The notes under the pieces are model-generated. The model was not told the origin of the DNA, did no database searches, and saw nothing but the letters and a program-made list of their open reading frames with translations. Below are positions 41,356 through 49,644 of a stretch of DNA of 64,000 nt, in pieces (the first letter of the stretch is position 1; every line of letters starts with the position of its first letter). Source of the DNA: MPNO01 sp965200535 (GTDB lineage Bacteria > Pseudomonadota > Alphaproteobacteria > MPNO01); the NCBI GenBank assembly GCA_965200535.1, contig CBDAUF010000002.1:558001-622000 (forward strand). The letters run 5' to 3'. The position numbers and the translations under genes were made by a program.

Positions 41356-41376
41356 GGTACTACATATCGTAGTACC
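41356..41376. promoter_or_regulatory. Inverted repeat upstream of gcrA
   Basis: GGTACTAC-ATATC-GTAGTACC, perfect eight-base arms around five bases, beginning 17 bases upstream of the gcrA start. A minus-strand -35 TTGTCA (41390-41385) with a -10 TATGTA about 18 bases further would place this dyad over the -10 and transcription start, so an operator is more likely than an mRNA hairpin. A second small dyad GACA-N6-TGTC (41386-41399) lies just upstream. I find no GANTC site here. Confidence 0.55.
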
Positions 41377-41531
41377 GCTAATTTTGACAACTATATGTCG
41401 CATTATCGTGCGCGCAAGGGGCTATTCGACTTTCCTCGCGGCCGCCCCGCAGCGGCCCCGCGCCGCCGCCCCGCTCGACAGCGGCGGCAAACGGGTTAGG
41501 GTGTCGCTGTCCGACAGGGGAACCGAAGGCC

Positions 41532-42413
41532 ATGCACGATCGCACCGTTCCGAAGACCCGCGCTCTGGCCGAACGCCTGCGGTCCGGCGCGTTCATCGCC
41601 GCGCCGGGCGTCTACGACATGATCTCGGCGCGCATCGCCGACAGGATGGGGTTCCCCGCGCTCTACATGACCGGCTCCGGCGTCGTCGCCTCGCATCTCG
41701 GCCTGCCCGATGCCGGGATCGCGACCTACACCGAAATGGTCGCGCGCGCCGGCCAGATCGCCGCCGGCACACGGACGCCGCTGATCGCCGACGCCGATAC
41801 CGGGTACGGCGGGACCCTCAACGTCCGCCACACGGTACAGGGCTACGAGCGGGCCGGCGTCGCCGGAATCCAGATCGAGGACCAGGCGTTCCCCAAGAAA
41901 TGCGGGCACACCCAGGGCCAGCGTCTTGTCCCGCTCGACGAGATGGTGCGCAAGATCGGGGTGGCGCTCGATTCCCGGCTCAGCGACGACTTTCTCGTCA
42001 TCGCGCGCACGGACGCGCGCAAGGCAGCTGGCAAGGACGAGGCGCTGCGCCGGCTCGAAGCCTTCCAGGAGGCGGGCGCCGACATCCTGTTCTACGAGGC
42101 TCCGTCCTTGGTCGATGAGATGAAGGAGGCCGCACGGCTGCTCGACGGACCGCTGATGGCCAACATGGTGGAGGGCGGGCTGACGCCGGTCCTGACCCCC
42201 GAAGAACTCGCGGAGATCGGCTTTCGCGTGGCGATTTTCCCCGCCGCCGGCTTCCTCGCCGCGACCGAGGCGCTGAGCCGGGTCTACAGCGGGCTGCGTG
42301 ACCACGGGGCTTCAGGCGCATCGGGCGCCGCCCTCTACCCGTTCGGCAGATTCAACGAGTTGATGGGGTTCGACGAAGCAATCGCCTTCGAGGATCGTTT
42401 CGAGGCGCCCTGA
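41532..42413 (+). CDS. Isocitrate lyase/PEP mutase superfamily enzyme
   Basis: A 293-residue TIM-barrel enzyme of the PEP mutase/isocitrate lyase superfamily. Metal and substrate motifs are PGVYDMISARIAD near residue 26, MTGSG-x-VASHLGLPDAG near residue 46, DADTGYGG near residue 87, IEDQAFPKKCGH near residue 115 with the lyase-type KKCGH active-site loop, and VIARTDAR near residue 156. The catalytic cysteine loop points to a lyase (methylisocitrate or oxaloacetate-type) rather than a phosphonate mutase. Start ATG 41532 behind GGGGAACCGAAGGCC. Neighbours do not reveal the substrate. Confidence 0.88.
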   Translation: MHDRTVPKTRALAERLRSGAFIAAPGVYDMISARIADRMGFPALYMTGSGVVASHLGLPDAGIATYTEMVARAGQIAAGTRTPLIADADTGYGGTLNVRHTVQGYERAGVAGIQIEDQAFPKKCGHTQGQRLVPLDEMVRKIGVALDSRLSDDFLVIARTDARKAAGKDEALRRLEAFQEAGADILFYEAPSLVDEMKEAARLLDGPLMANMVEGGLTPVLTPEELAEIGFRVAIFPAAGFLAATEALSRVYSGLRDHGASGASGAALYPFGRFNELMGFDEAIAFEDRFEAP

Positions 42414-42426
42414 CCGGCGCCGCCGG

Positions 42427-43209
42427 TCAGCGCAGGCGCCGGCGCACAAGAATGCTCGCCTGCTCCACCAGCACCACCATCGCCAGCACCACCAGCGTGA
42501 GCGTCGCCACCTTGTCGTAGTGGAACGAGCGCGCGTAGAGCTGGATGTAGAAGCCGATCCCGCCCGCACCCACCAGACCGAGGACGAGTGACTCGCGGAG
42601 GTTGAGTTCGAAACGGAACAGAGTGTCGCGGGCGAGTTCCGGCGCGATCTGCGGCAGCACGGCGAAACGGACGACCTGCGGCCATGCCGCGCCGGTGGTG
42701 CGCAGCGCCTCGACCGGGCCGGGCTGCGCCGCCTCGAAGGCCTCGGCATAGAACTTGCCGAGCATTCCGGCCGAATGAAGCGCGATCGCGGCAACGCCCG
42801 GCAGCGGGCCGAGGCCGTAGGCGCTGACGAACATCAACGCGAGCAGGATCACCGGAATGCCGCGGACGGCGCCCAGTGTCCACTTGACGGGCTGGTGGAC
42901 CCAGCCCGGCGTCAGGTTGGCCGCCGCCAGGAGGCCGAACCCGACTGCCAGCGCCGCGCCCAGCGCAGTGCCGAGGACTGCGATCTGGACGGTCTCCAGC
43001 ATCGCCCGAAAGACGACGCTGGCGATCGTCAGATCGGGCGGCACCATGCGGGCGAGAAAATCGCCGAGGCGCGGCAGCCCGATCCCGAGACCGGCCGGAT
43101 CGAACCCGGTCTCCGCCCATGCCCAGGCGACCAGAAGGACGATGCCGAGCGGGACGGCGGTGCGGGCGAGGCTGCTACGCCACGTTGCGGGGCGCGCGTT
43201 GCTGTCCAT
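42427..43209 (-). CDS. PhnE-type ABC transporter permease
   Basis: A 260-residue inner-membrane permease with about six helices. The EAA loop is EALRTTGAAWPQVVRFAVLP, then IAPELARDTLFRFELNLRES, and the ending LVLGLVGAGGIGFYIQLYARSF is typical of PhnE. ATG 43209 overlaps the ATPase gene by 35 bases; a later start is possible but would cut the first basic segment. It is the last gene of a four-gene operon with the di-heme protein, binding protein and ATPase. The transporter belongs to the phosphonate/phosphite class by family only. Confidence 0.88.
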   Translation of the reverse strand: MDSNARPATWRSSLARTAVPLGIVLLVAWAWAETGFDPAGLGIGLPRLGDFLARMVPPDLTIASVVFRAMLETVQIAVLGTALGAALAVGFGLLAAANLTPGWVHQPVKWTLGAVRGIPVILLALMFVSAYGLGPLPGVAAIALHSAGMLGKFYAEAFEAAQPGPVEALRTTGAAWPQVVRFAVLPQIAPELARDTLFRFELNLRESLVLGLVGAGGIGFYIQLYARSFHYDKVATLTLVVLAMVVLVEQASILVRRRLR

Positions 43210-44005
43210 CGCCGGGTGTGCGGTGGTCGAGATCCCGAATGATCTGCGGCGGCAGGCTGCGCCCGTAGATCCGCCGGAGCGCCGGCGCGTCGAGCGGCGT
43301 ACCGGCCGCGCTGTCGTAGACGATCTCCCCCCTGGCCAAGCCGACCACCCGGTCGGCGTGCGCGGTGGCGAGCGCCGGATGGTGGACCGCCGCGATGGCG
43401 GCGACGGCGCGCTGGCCGGGCCGCCCCATCACCGCGCGCAGCATGTCGTCGGCCATCGCCGGGTCGAGATTGCTGACCGGCTCGTCGGCGGTGATCAGGG
43501 TCGGCGCCTGGGCCAGCGCGCGGGCGATCGCGACGCGCTGACGCTGGCCGCCCGACAGCGTGTCGGCGCGCCGGTCGGCGAATGCCGAGAGCCCGGTTGC
43601 CTCGATCGCGGCAAGCGCGGCCTCCCGGTCGGCGGCGGCGAACAGCCCGAACAGGCTGCCGAGGATCGGCGCATGGCCGAGCCGCCCGCACAGCACGTTG
43701 TGCAGCACCGTGGCCCGGTCGACCAGCTGAAACTCCTGGAAAACGGCTGCGTGGCGACGCCGGAAGGCGCGCCTTCGCGCCGCCCGGGAGACCGTCGGGA
43801 TCCCTTCGACCGAAACCTCGCCGGCGGCAGGGGCGACCTGTCCGCGGATGGCGCGCAGCAGGGTCGTCTTGCCCGACCCGCTTGGCCCGATCACTGCGAC
43901 CCGTTCGCCTCTGGCGATCGAGAGCGCGTCCACCGAAAGCGCCGGTCGGCCGTCCGGCGTGCGGCCGGCGCGGAGGCCGGAAATGCGAATCGCGTCCCCG
44001 GTCAC
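43175..44005 (-). CDS. PhnC-type ABC transporter ATP-binding protein
   Basis: A 276-residue nucleotide-binding subunit. Walker A is IGPSGSGKTTLLRAIRG near residue 38, the ABC signature is LSGGQRQRVAIARAL near residue 146, Walker B is LITADEPVSNLDP near residue 166, and the switch histidine is in AAVHHPALA near residue 200. FQEFQLVDRATVLHNVLCGRLG in the Q-loop region is characteristic of PhnC. Start ATG 44005 overlaps the binding-protein stop (ATGA). It energises the permease encoded next. Confidence 0.92.
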   Translation of the reverse strand: MTGDAIRISGLRAGRTPDGRPALSVDALSIARGERVAVIGPSGSGKTTLLRAIRGQVAPAAGEVSVEGIPTVSRAARRRAFRRRHAAVFQEFQLVDRATVLHNVLCGRLGHAPILGSLFGLFAAADREAALAAIEATGLSAFADRRADTLSGGQRQRVAIARALAQAPTLITADEPVSNLDPAMADDMLRAVMGRPGQRAVAAIAAVHHPALATAHADRVVGLARGEIVYDSAAGTPLDAPALRRIYGRSLPPQIIRDLDHRTPGDGQQRAPRNVA

Positions 44006-44889
44006 TCGATCAACCCGTATTTCCGCGCGACCGCGGAGACCCTGTCATAGGCCGCGTGGTCGGGCGCGACATAGCCGTCCGGCCCATAGACATGCTTCAG
44101 CAGGTGGCGCTTTTCCGGCGCGTTGAGGGCCAGCATCGCCTCGACGAAAGCAGCCCGGACCGCAGGCGGGAGACCGCGTCTCGCCACCACCACGTGAGAC
44201 GGGATCGGCGGGGTCCGCGCGATCGCCTCGACGGCGGTGCGCCGGGCGGCGTCGAGCAGCAGCGTCGCGTAGATGCTCACCCCTGCAGCATCGACCAGCC
44301 CGTTGGCGACCGCCTGGATCGCCTGCTGGTAGCCGCCGGCGAAATAAACCTGGCCGAAGAACGCCTTCGGATCGCCCCGCGGCGCGACCAGCCCGGCCTG
44401 TGCAAACAGGTCGAGCGGATAGAGGAACCCCGACTCCGAGATCGGATCGGCGAAGGCGATGGACTTTCCCCGCAACTGGTCGAGGCTCGCGATCCCGCGG
44501 CCGCGGCGCACGAAGATCGCCCCGCGGTAGGTGGGCTTCCCCCGATAGACCTCGGAGAGCACCGCCTGCGCTCCCGTCCGCGCCCGCGCCATGACGTAGG
44601 GCAGGGCGCCCATGAAGGCGATATCGACGGTCTTCCCGGCGAGGCTTTCAACCGCCGCGGCATGGTCGGCGGTCACGTGCGCTGCAACCCGCATGCCGGT
44701 CGCCGCCTCCAGGTAACGGGCGATCTCGCGGGTGTCGCCGAGCAGCTTCTCGGGGTTTTCCTGCGGAACGAAGGCGAGCGTCAGCGTATCCCTCGCCTCC
44801 GCCGATGCGGGTCCGGCGAGGAACGCGCCGACCGCGGCAACCGCCACCGCGGCCCCCCGGCGGAGGCGGTCAGTAGAGTTCCGCCGCAT
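44002..44889 (-). CDS. PhnD-like periplasmic substrate-binding protein
   Basis: A 295-residue solute-binding protein of the PhnD type. The signal peptide runs to about residue 31 (VAAVGAFLAGPASAEA). The mature protein opens TLTLAFVPQENPEKLLGDTRE, with GKTVDIAFMGALPYVMA near residue 92, the usual PhnD ligand loop, and SESGFLYPLDLFA near residue 155. The family binds phosphonates, phosphite or related oxyanions, and some members are thought to bind other anions. It overlaps the di-heme gene by 20 bases, so the two are co-expressed. Ligand unknown; the operon's metal-linked operator makes a non-phosphonate ligand worth considering. Confidence 0.88.
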   Translation of the reverse strand: MRRNSTDRLRRGAAVAVAAVGAFLAGPASAEARDTLTLAFVPQENPEKLLGDTREIARYLEAATGMRVAAHVTADHAAAVESLAGKTVDIAFMGALPYVMARARTGAQAVLSEVYRGKPTYRGAIFVRRGRGIASLDQLRGKSIAFADPISESGFLYPLDLFAQAGLVAPRGDPKAFFGQVYFAGGYQQAIQAVANGLVDAAGVSIYATLLLDAARRTAVEAIARTPPIPSHVVVARRGLPPAVRAAFVEAMLALNAPEKRHLLKHVYGPDGYVAPDHAAYDRVSAVARKYGLIE

Positions 44890-46711
44890 GGCGCGCCTCC
44901 GCCGTCCTGTATTGCGCCCACAGCCTTGCCGCCGCTCTCCAGTCCGCCGCCGAAACGGCGTGCGAGATGGCGTCGATCCGCCGGACCAGGTCGAACACCC
45001 GGTCCGTCGCGTCGATATTCTCCATCCCCGCCGCGTCCGCGCGCAGGTCGCGGGCGACCGTCTCGAGAAGAATGAGGGTGTGGCGCCGGTCCCGCGCCGG
45101 GATCAGGGTGTCGAGCGTGGAGAGGAAGGTGGATGCTTCCTCGAAACCGAGTTTGAAACGGGTGTTCTTCTCATCGAACGTCTCGTGAGGCCTCTCGCCG
45201 TCGCCGACCGCTTTCAGGTAGGCGGTGAGGTCCGCCCGTCCTTCCGCATCGAGGCCGAGGCGGTAACGCCGGTCAAACCAGTCGACCACCGCGGCAAGGG
45301 TCGGAAGCGAGCCGTCGTGGAAATAAGGTGCCGTATGGCGGACGCCGAGCAGCGTCGGCGTGTCGAGCGCTCCGTCGCGCGCATATGGCGCCGATGGAGC
45401 GACCGAGCCGATGTCGTGGCGCCGTCCGTCGACGAAGTTGCCGTCGGGAATGTGGCACGAGGCGCAGGACCGGCCCGCCATGCCGGCGAACGGGCGGTTG
45501 AAGATTGCCTCGCCGCGCCGGGCGGCCGGGCTCGCCCGGTGGTTGAGAGTGCCGTCGCGTGCGAGCTGGGGCGCCGGCAGGAAGTCGAACTCGGTCATGT
45601 AGGCGACCAGCGCATCGAGCATCAGCGGCGTCGGTTCGGGGCCGCCGAGTTCGCCGACGATCACGTTGCGGGCGAACTCGCGCAGGCTCGCGGTCCGGCC
45701 GTCGCGGCCGTAGGGCCCGGTGAAGCGGATGCCGCGCAGGCTCGGCGTATCCAGCGGGTCAAGCAGCCCGTCATTGGCGCGCGGGTTGAAAAAGCCGTTG
45801 TCGATGTCGATGCCCCCGCCCCGCCGGCTGAGCCCCGGAACGAAAAGCGCCCGGTTGATGTCGCCCCGGTTGTGGCACGACGAACAGGCAAGCCCGGCGG
45901 CGCGCGCACGCTCCCCCAGGATCTCCGGCGAATCGAAGAGCATGTCGCCGTAGGCGACGAGAAAGAGACGCTTTTCGTCGATCCCGCGCTGCTCGAAACC
46001 GAGCACCGCCCGGGGCAGCGGTTGCTGTTCGTCCAGTGTCGCGCCCGGCGGGAGAAAGCCGGCGGGCGGCAGGGGGGGTGCGCCCGCCGCGAACCGCGCC
46101 CGGACCTCGTCGTCGAGCAATCCAATCAGCCGTTCGGCCTCGCTCCGTTCTCCCGGCGCCGACAGCGCTGTGGTCAGGGAAAGCCAGGTGCGGCCGAGGC
46201 GCGCGTGCGCGGCCGGATCGTCGGCGAGGAGGCCGGGCTCGAACCCGCGATAGATACCGCGGGCTGCGGCGAGTTCGACGAGCGCGCTGCGCGGACGGTC
46301 CAGCAGGCGGCGGACCGTCTCCAGCCCGGCGCGCAGCGCCGCTGCGTTGGCGCGCGCCGCCGCCGCCCGCAGTCCCGCCGCGTCGTGCGCTGCGATCGCC
46401 CGGCGGACCGGCGCGCCCGGGTCGGCGCCGGCAAAGCCCGACAGCCGCTTGAGCGCATCGAGGGCGGGCACGGCACCGACATGGCGGAAGAGCGGATCGG
46501 TGCTCCCGTAGCGGCGAGCGATCCCCTGCCAGTCCACCGGGTCCAGCCGGCTCGCAAAGACCGCATCGAGATAGGCCGCCGCCAATGGATGCCACTGCTC
46601 GCGGCTCGGCACGTGGGCTGCCGCCGCACCCGCCAGCAGGGCGGCGAGACAGACCGCGGCAGCGGCGCGCGCAGCCGCGGGTAACGTTCCCGATATCCGG
46701 CCTCGTCTCAC
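44870..46711 (-). CDS. Di-heme cytochrome c peroxidase/MauG family protein
   Basis: A 613-residue periplasmic protein with a signal peptide (residues ~1-32) and two c-type heme sites, C276-SSCH and C416-ASCH. Residues ~33-235 form a helical N-terminal domain not present in ordinary cytochrome c peroxidases, and ~240-530 is the MauG/CcpA-like di-heme domain with FNPRANDGLLDP and LRGIRFTGPYGRDGRTAS around the sixth ligand and bridging segment. A further helical tail ends the protein. GTG 46711 is chosen because the signal peptide starts there; a TTG at 46735 lies within the operator. It heads the operon encoding the PhnDCE-type transporter. Confidence 0.85.
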   Translation of the reverse strand: MRRGRISGTLPAAARAAAAVCLAALLAGAAAAHVPSREQWHPLAAAYLDAVFASRLDPVDWQGIARRYGSTDPLFRHVGAVPALDALKRLSGFAGADPGAPVRRAIAAHDAAGLRAAAARANAAALRAGLETVRRLLDRPRSALVELAAARGIYRGFEPGLLADDPAAHARLGRTWLSLTTALSAPGERSEAERLIGLLDDEVRARFAAGAPPLPPAGFLPPGATLDEQQPLPRAVLGFEQRGIDEKRLFLVAYGDMLFDSPEILGERARAAGLACSSCHNRGDINRALFVPGLSRRGGGIDIDNGFFNPRANDGLLDPLDTPSLRGIRFTGPYGRDGRTASLREFARNVIVGELGGPEPTPLMLDALVAYMTEFDFLPAPQLARDGTLNHRASPAARRGEAIFNRPFAGMAGRSCASCHIPDGNFVDGRRHDIGSVAPSAPYARDGALDTPTLLGVRHTAPYFHDGSLPTLAAVVDWFDRRYRLGLDAEGRADLTAYLKAVGDGERPHETFDEKNTRFKLGFEEASTFLSTLDTLIPARDRRHTLILLETVARDLRADAAGMENIDATDRVFDLVRRIDAISHAVSAADWRAAARLWAQYRTAEARHAAELY

Positions 46712-46735
46712 CTGGAATCTTGCCCTGCACTCCAA

Positions 46736-46755
46736 AACTTAGCTTAGGCTAACTT
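46736..46755. promoter_or_regulatory. MntR-box-like operator
   Basis: Dyad AA-C-TTAGC-TTAG-GCTAA-C-TT: five-base arms TTAGC/GCTAA around four bases, extended by AA/TT with one mismatched pair. It stands between the mntR gene and the divergent di-heme/ABC operon, 25 bases upstream of the latter's start, in an AT-rich patch. TAGC...GCTA dyads are typical of DtxR/MntR operators, and the adjacent gene encodes MntR, so autoregulation plus metal control of the operon is the simplest reading. Confidence 0.65.
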
Positions 46756-46852
46756 ATTTGGCTCCGGCCAAGAATTGTCAAGCGCTGCGGTCTCCGGCAT
46801 AGTCCGGCCTGGCCGGAAAGGGGCCGCGGCGCGGGGGACAGCGGGGATCCGG

Positions 46853-47323
46853 GTGGCGAAGGACACGCGGAAAAAGCTGCCGAAGGTGGAGCCGGTGCTC
46901 GTCGAGCCCGACGAGCAGGCCGGACACCACCGCCAGACCCGTCTGGCGCGCCAGACCGAGATCGCCGAGGATTATGTCGAACTGATCGCCGACCTCATCG
47001 ATTCGACCGGCGAGGCGCGGTCGGCCGATATCTCGCGCCGGCTCGGCGTGACCCATGCGAGCGTCACCAAGATGGTCGCCCGGCTGCAGCATAGCGGCCT
47101 GGTTACAACCCAGCCCTATCGCGCGATCTTTCTGACCGACGAGGGGCGGCGCATCGCCGAGGCCTCGCGGCGGCGGCACCAGATCGTCGTTGCCTTCCTC
47201 CAGGCGATCGGCGTGAGCGAGGATGCGGCGCGCGCCGACGCCGAGGGCATCGAGCACCATGTCAGCGAGGAGACGCTGGCCGCCTTCGAGCGGGTGGTGA
47301 TCGAGCAAGGGCGGAAAAGCTGA
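46853..47323 (+). CDS. mntR: Manganese-responsive regulator MntR
   Basis: A 156-residue DtxR-family repressor that binds DNA when Mn(II) is present. The winged helix covers residues ~35-85 (EIAEDYVELIADLI, then GEARSADISRRLGVTHASVTKMV). Metal ligands are expected at the EDYVE acidic residues, the histidine in RRRHQIVV near residue 113, and E/E/H in DAEGIEHHVSEE near residue 137, matching MntR. Length equals E. coli MntR. GTG 46853 is chosen over earlier in-frame codons because MntR similarity begins there (GGGGAT precedes it). No manganese importer (MntH) lies nearby. Confidence 0.9.
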   Translation: MAKDTRKKLPKVEPVLVEPDEQAGHHRQTRLARQTEIAEDYVELIADLIDSTGEARSADISRRLGVTHASVTKMVARLQHSGLVTTQPYRAIFLTDEGRRIAEASRRRHQIVVAFLQAIGVSEDAARADAEGIEHHVSEETLAAFERVVIEQGRKS

Positions 47324-49644
47324 GCGGCACGCTCATCGGCAAGCCGATCCGTCGGCTCGAGGATCCGGCGCTGCTGCGCGGCGCCGGCAGGTTCGTCGAC
47401 GACATCCGCCTGCCGGGGATGCTGCACGCCGCCTTCGTGCGCAGCCCTCTCGCCCATGCCGCGATCGCCGGGATCGATACCGCGGCGGCGAGCGCGGCGC
47501 CGGGGGTGACGGCGGTGCTGACCCACGCCGACCTCGCGCCCCATCTGGCCGCAGACCGTCTGGTCACCGCCCTGCCGAGCGACGCCTACCGCCACATCCT
47601 CGACCGGCAGATCCTGGCCAGGGACGAGGTGTGCCACGTGGGCGAGCCGGTTGCCGCGGTCATCGCCGAAAGCCGCTACGCCGCCGAGGATGCCGCCGAC
47701 CGGATCGAGGTCGACTACCGCCATCTTCCGGCGGTCGCCGACTGCCGGGATGCGCTCGCGCCCGCCGCGCCCGCCGCGCACCGCCGCCTGCCGGATAACC
47801 TGCTGGCCGAATACGAGGTCGGCTACGGCGATGTGGATGCGGCCTTCGCCGCCGCCGCGCACCGGATCGGGGTTTCGCTCCGCCAGCACAAGGGGCTGGG
47901 GCTCGCCATGGAATGCCGGGGCGTCGTCGCCGTCCCCGATCCGCTCGACGACCGGTTGACGGTCTGGCTGTCGTGTCAGGCGCCGCACGGCGCGCTGCGC
48001 GCCCTGGTGGCGGCGCTGGGCCTGGACGAGAACCGGATCGTCGTGCGCGCCGCCGATCTCGGCGGGGGGTTCGGGCCGAAGCTCGTCGTCTATCCCGAGG
48101 ATGTCGTGATCGCCCACGCCGCGCGCCGCCTGTCGCGCCCGGTCAAGTGGATCGAGGATCGCCGCGAGCACTTCACCGCCACCACCCAGGAGCGCGACCA
48201 GTACTGGGAGATGGAGGCGGCGATCGACGCGGACGGCCGGCTGCTGGCGGTCCGCGGGACGATGATCCACGACCACGGCGCCTATACCGCACGCGGCCTC
48301 AACCTTTCCTACAACGCTGCCACCGTGGTTCCGGGACCCTACCGGCTGCCGGCGTACCGGCTCGCGGTGCGGGTGGCGGTGACCAACAAGGTGCCGGCCA
48401 CGCCGGTGCGCGGCGCCGGGCACCCGCAGGGAACGTTCGCGATGGAGCGGCTCATCGACCGCGTCGCGGCAACGCTCGGCCTGCCGCGCGACGAGGTGCG
48501 CCGGCGGAATTTCATCGCTGCTGACGAGATGCCCTATACCCGCGCACTGACCGCCCGCAGCGGCACCGCGATGGTGCTCGACAGCGGCGATTATCCGGGT
48601 TGCCAGGACGCCGCGCTCGAGGCCGCGGATATGGACGATTTCCGGGCGAGACAGAAGGCCGCGCGCGGCGGCGGACGCTGGCTCGGCATCGGGCTTGCCA
48701 ACTACGTCAAGGGCACCGGGCGCGGCCCGTTCGAGGCGGTGACGGTGCGCGTCGCGCCGTCGGGGCAGGTGACGCTGATCACCGGCGCCACGGCGATCGG
48801 GCAGGGCACGCGGACCATGCTGGCGCAGATCTGCGCCGACAGTCTCGGCCTCGATCCGGCCGCGGTCGAGGTGGTCATGGGCGACACAGGGGCGATCGCC
48901 ATGGGCATCGGCGCCTCGGCCAGCCGCCAGGCGGTCAACGCGGGCTCGTCCGCCTTGCAGGCCGCAGGCGCGGTCGCGGACAAGCTGCGAACGCTCGCCG
49001 CCGCCCGGCTCGAGGTGGCGCCCGACGATGTCGAACTCGCGGGCGGCCGCGCCCAGGTCCGCGGGGTCGCCGATCTCTCGGTCGGATTTTCCGACCTCGC
49101 CAATGCGGTCTACGGCACGCCGGGCTACGCCCTCCCGGCCGGCGCCGCCCCCGGCCTGGAGGCCACCGCGGCGACGCCGTTCGATGCGCTGAGCTACGCC
49201 AACGGATGCCACGTCGCCGAGGTCGAGGTCGATGCCGAGACCGGCCGCGTGGCGATCGTCCGCTATATCGTGGTCCATGACTGCGGGCGCATGATCAACC
49301 CGCTGATCGTCGACGGCCAGGTCCGCGGCGGCGTCGCCCAGGGTCTCGGCAATGCGGTCCTCGAGCGAATCGCTTTCGACGGCGAGGCGCAGCCGCTTAC
49401 CGCGACGCTTGCCGATTACATGATCGCAGGGGCCTGCGACCTGCCGCGAATCGCGATTCGCCATCTCGAATCGCCCACCGCGCACAACCCGCTCGGCGTC
49501 AAGGGGGTGGGCGAGAGCGGCACGGTGCCGGCGACGGCCGCTGTGGCCGCGGCAATCGAAGATGCGCTCGCGCCGTTTGCGGTCGAGGTAAACGACATTC
49601 CGGTCTCTCCGGACCGGCTGGCCGGTTCCATCGCCGCCCGGTAG
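47320..49644 (+). CDS. Xanthine dehydrogenase/CO dehydrogenase family large (molybdenum) subunit
   Basis: About 774 residues of the molybdopterin-cytosine-dinucleotide subunit of the CoxL/XdhB class. Motifs include IGKPIRRLEDPALLRGAGRF at the N-terminus, LGGGFGPKLVVYPED near residue 246, PVRGAGHPQGTFAMERL near residue 362, and KGVGESGTVPA near residue 728 with the catalytic glutamate. No CO-dehydrogenase VAYRCSFR loop is present, so it is an aldehyde/purine/aromatic hydroxylase rather than CODH. Similarity starts before any ATG; a CTG (47320) overlapping the mntR stop as CTGA is the likely start. The FeS and FAD subunits are absent from the neighbourhood. Confidence 0.85.
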   Translation: MSGTLIGKPIRRLEDPALLRGAGRFVDDIRLPGMLHAAFVRSPLAHAAIAGIDTAAASAAPGVTAVLTHADLAPHLAADRLVTALPSDAYRHILDRQILARDEVCHVGEPVAAVIAESRYAAEDAADRIEVDYRHLPAVADCRDALAPAAPAAHRRLPDNLLAEYEVGYGDVDAAFAAAAHRIGVSLRQHKGLGLAMECRGVVAVPDPLDDRLTVWLSCQAPHGALRALVAALGLDENRIVVRAADLGGGFGPKLVVYPEDVVIAHAARRLSRPVKWIEDRREHFTATTQERDQYWEMEAAIDADGRLLAVRGTMIHDHGAYTARGLNLSYNAATVVPGPYRLPAYRLAVRVAVTNKVPATPVRGAGHPQGTFAMERLIDRVAATLGLPRDEVRRRNFIAADEMPYTRALTARSGTAMVLDSGDYPGCQDAALEAADMDDFRARQKAARGGGRWLGIGLANYVKGTGRGPFEAVTVRVAPSGQVTLITGATAIGQGTRTMLAQICADSLGLDPAAVEVVMGDTGAIAMGIGASASRQAVNAGSSALQAAGAVADKLRTLAAARLEVAPDDVELAGGRAQVRGVADLSVGFSDLANAVYGTPGYALPAGAAPGLEATAATPFDALSYANGCHVAEVEVDAETGRVAIVRYIVVHDCGRMINPLIVDGQVRGGVAQGLGNAVLERIAFDGEAQPLTATLADYMIAGACDLPRIAIRHLESPTAHNPLGVKGVGESGTVPATAAVAAAIEDALAPFAVEVNDIPVSPDRLAGSIAAR

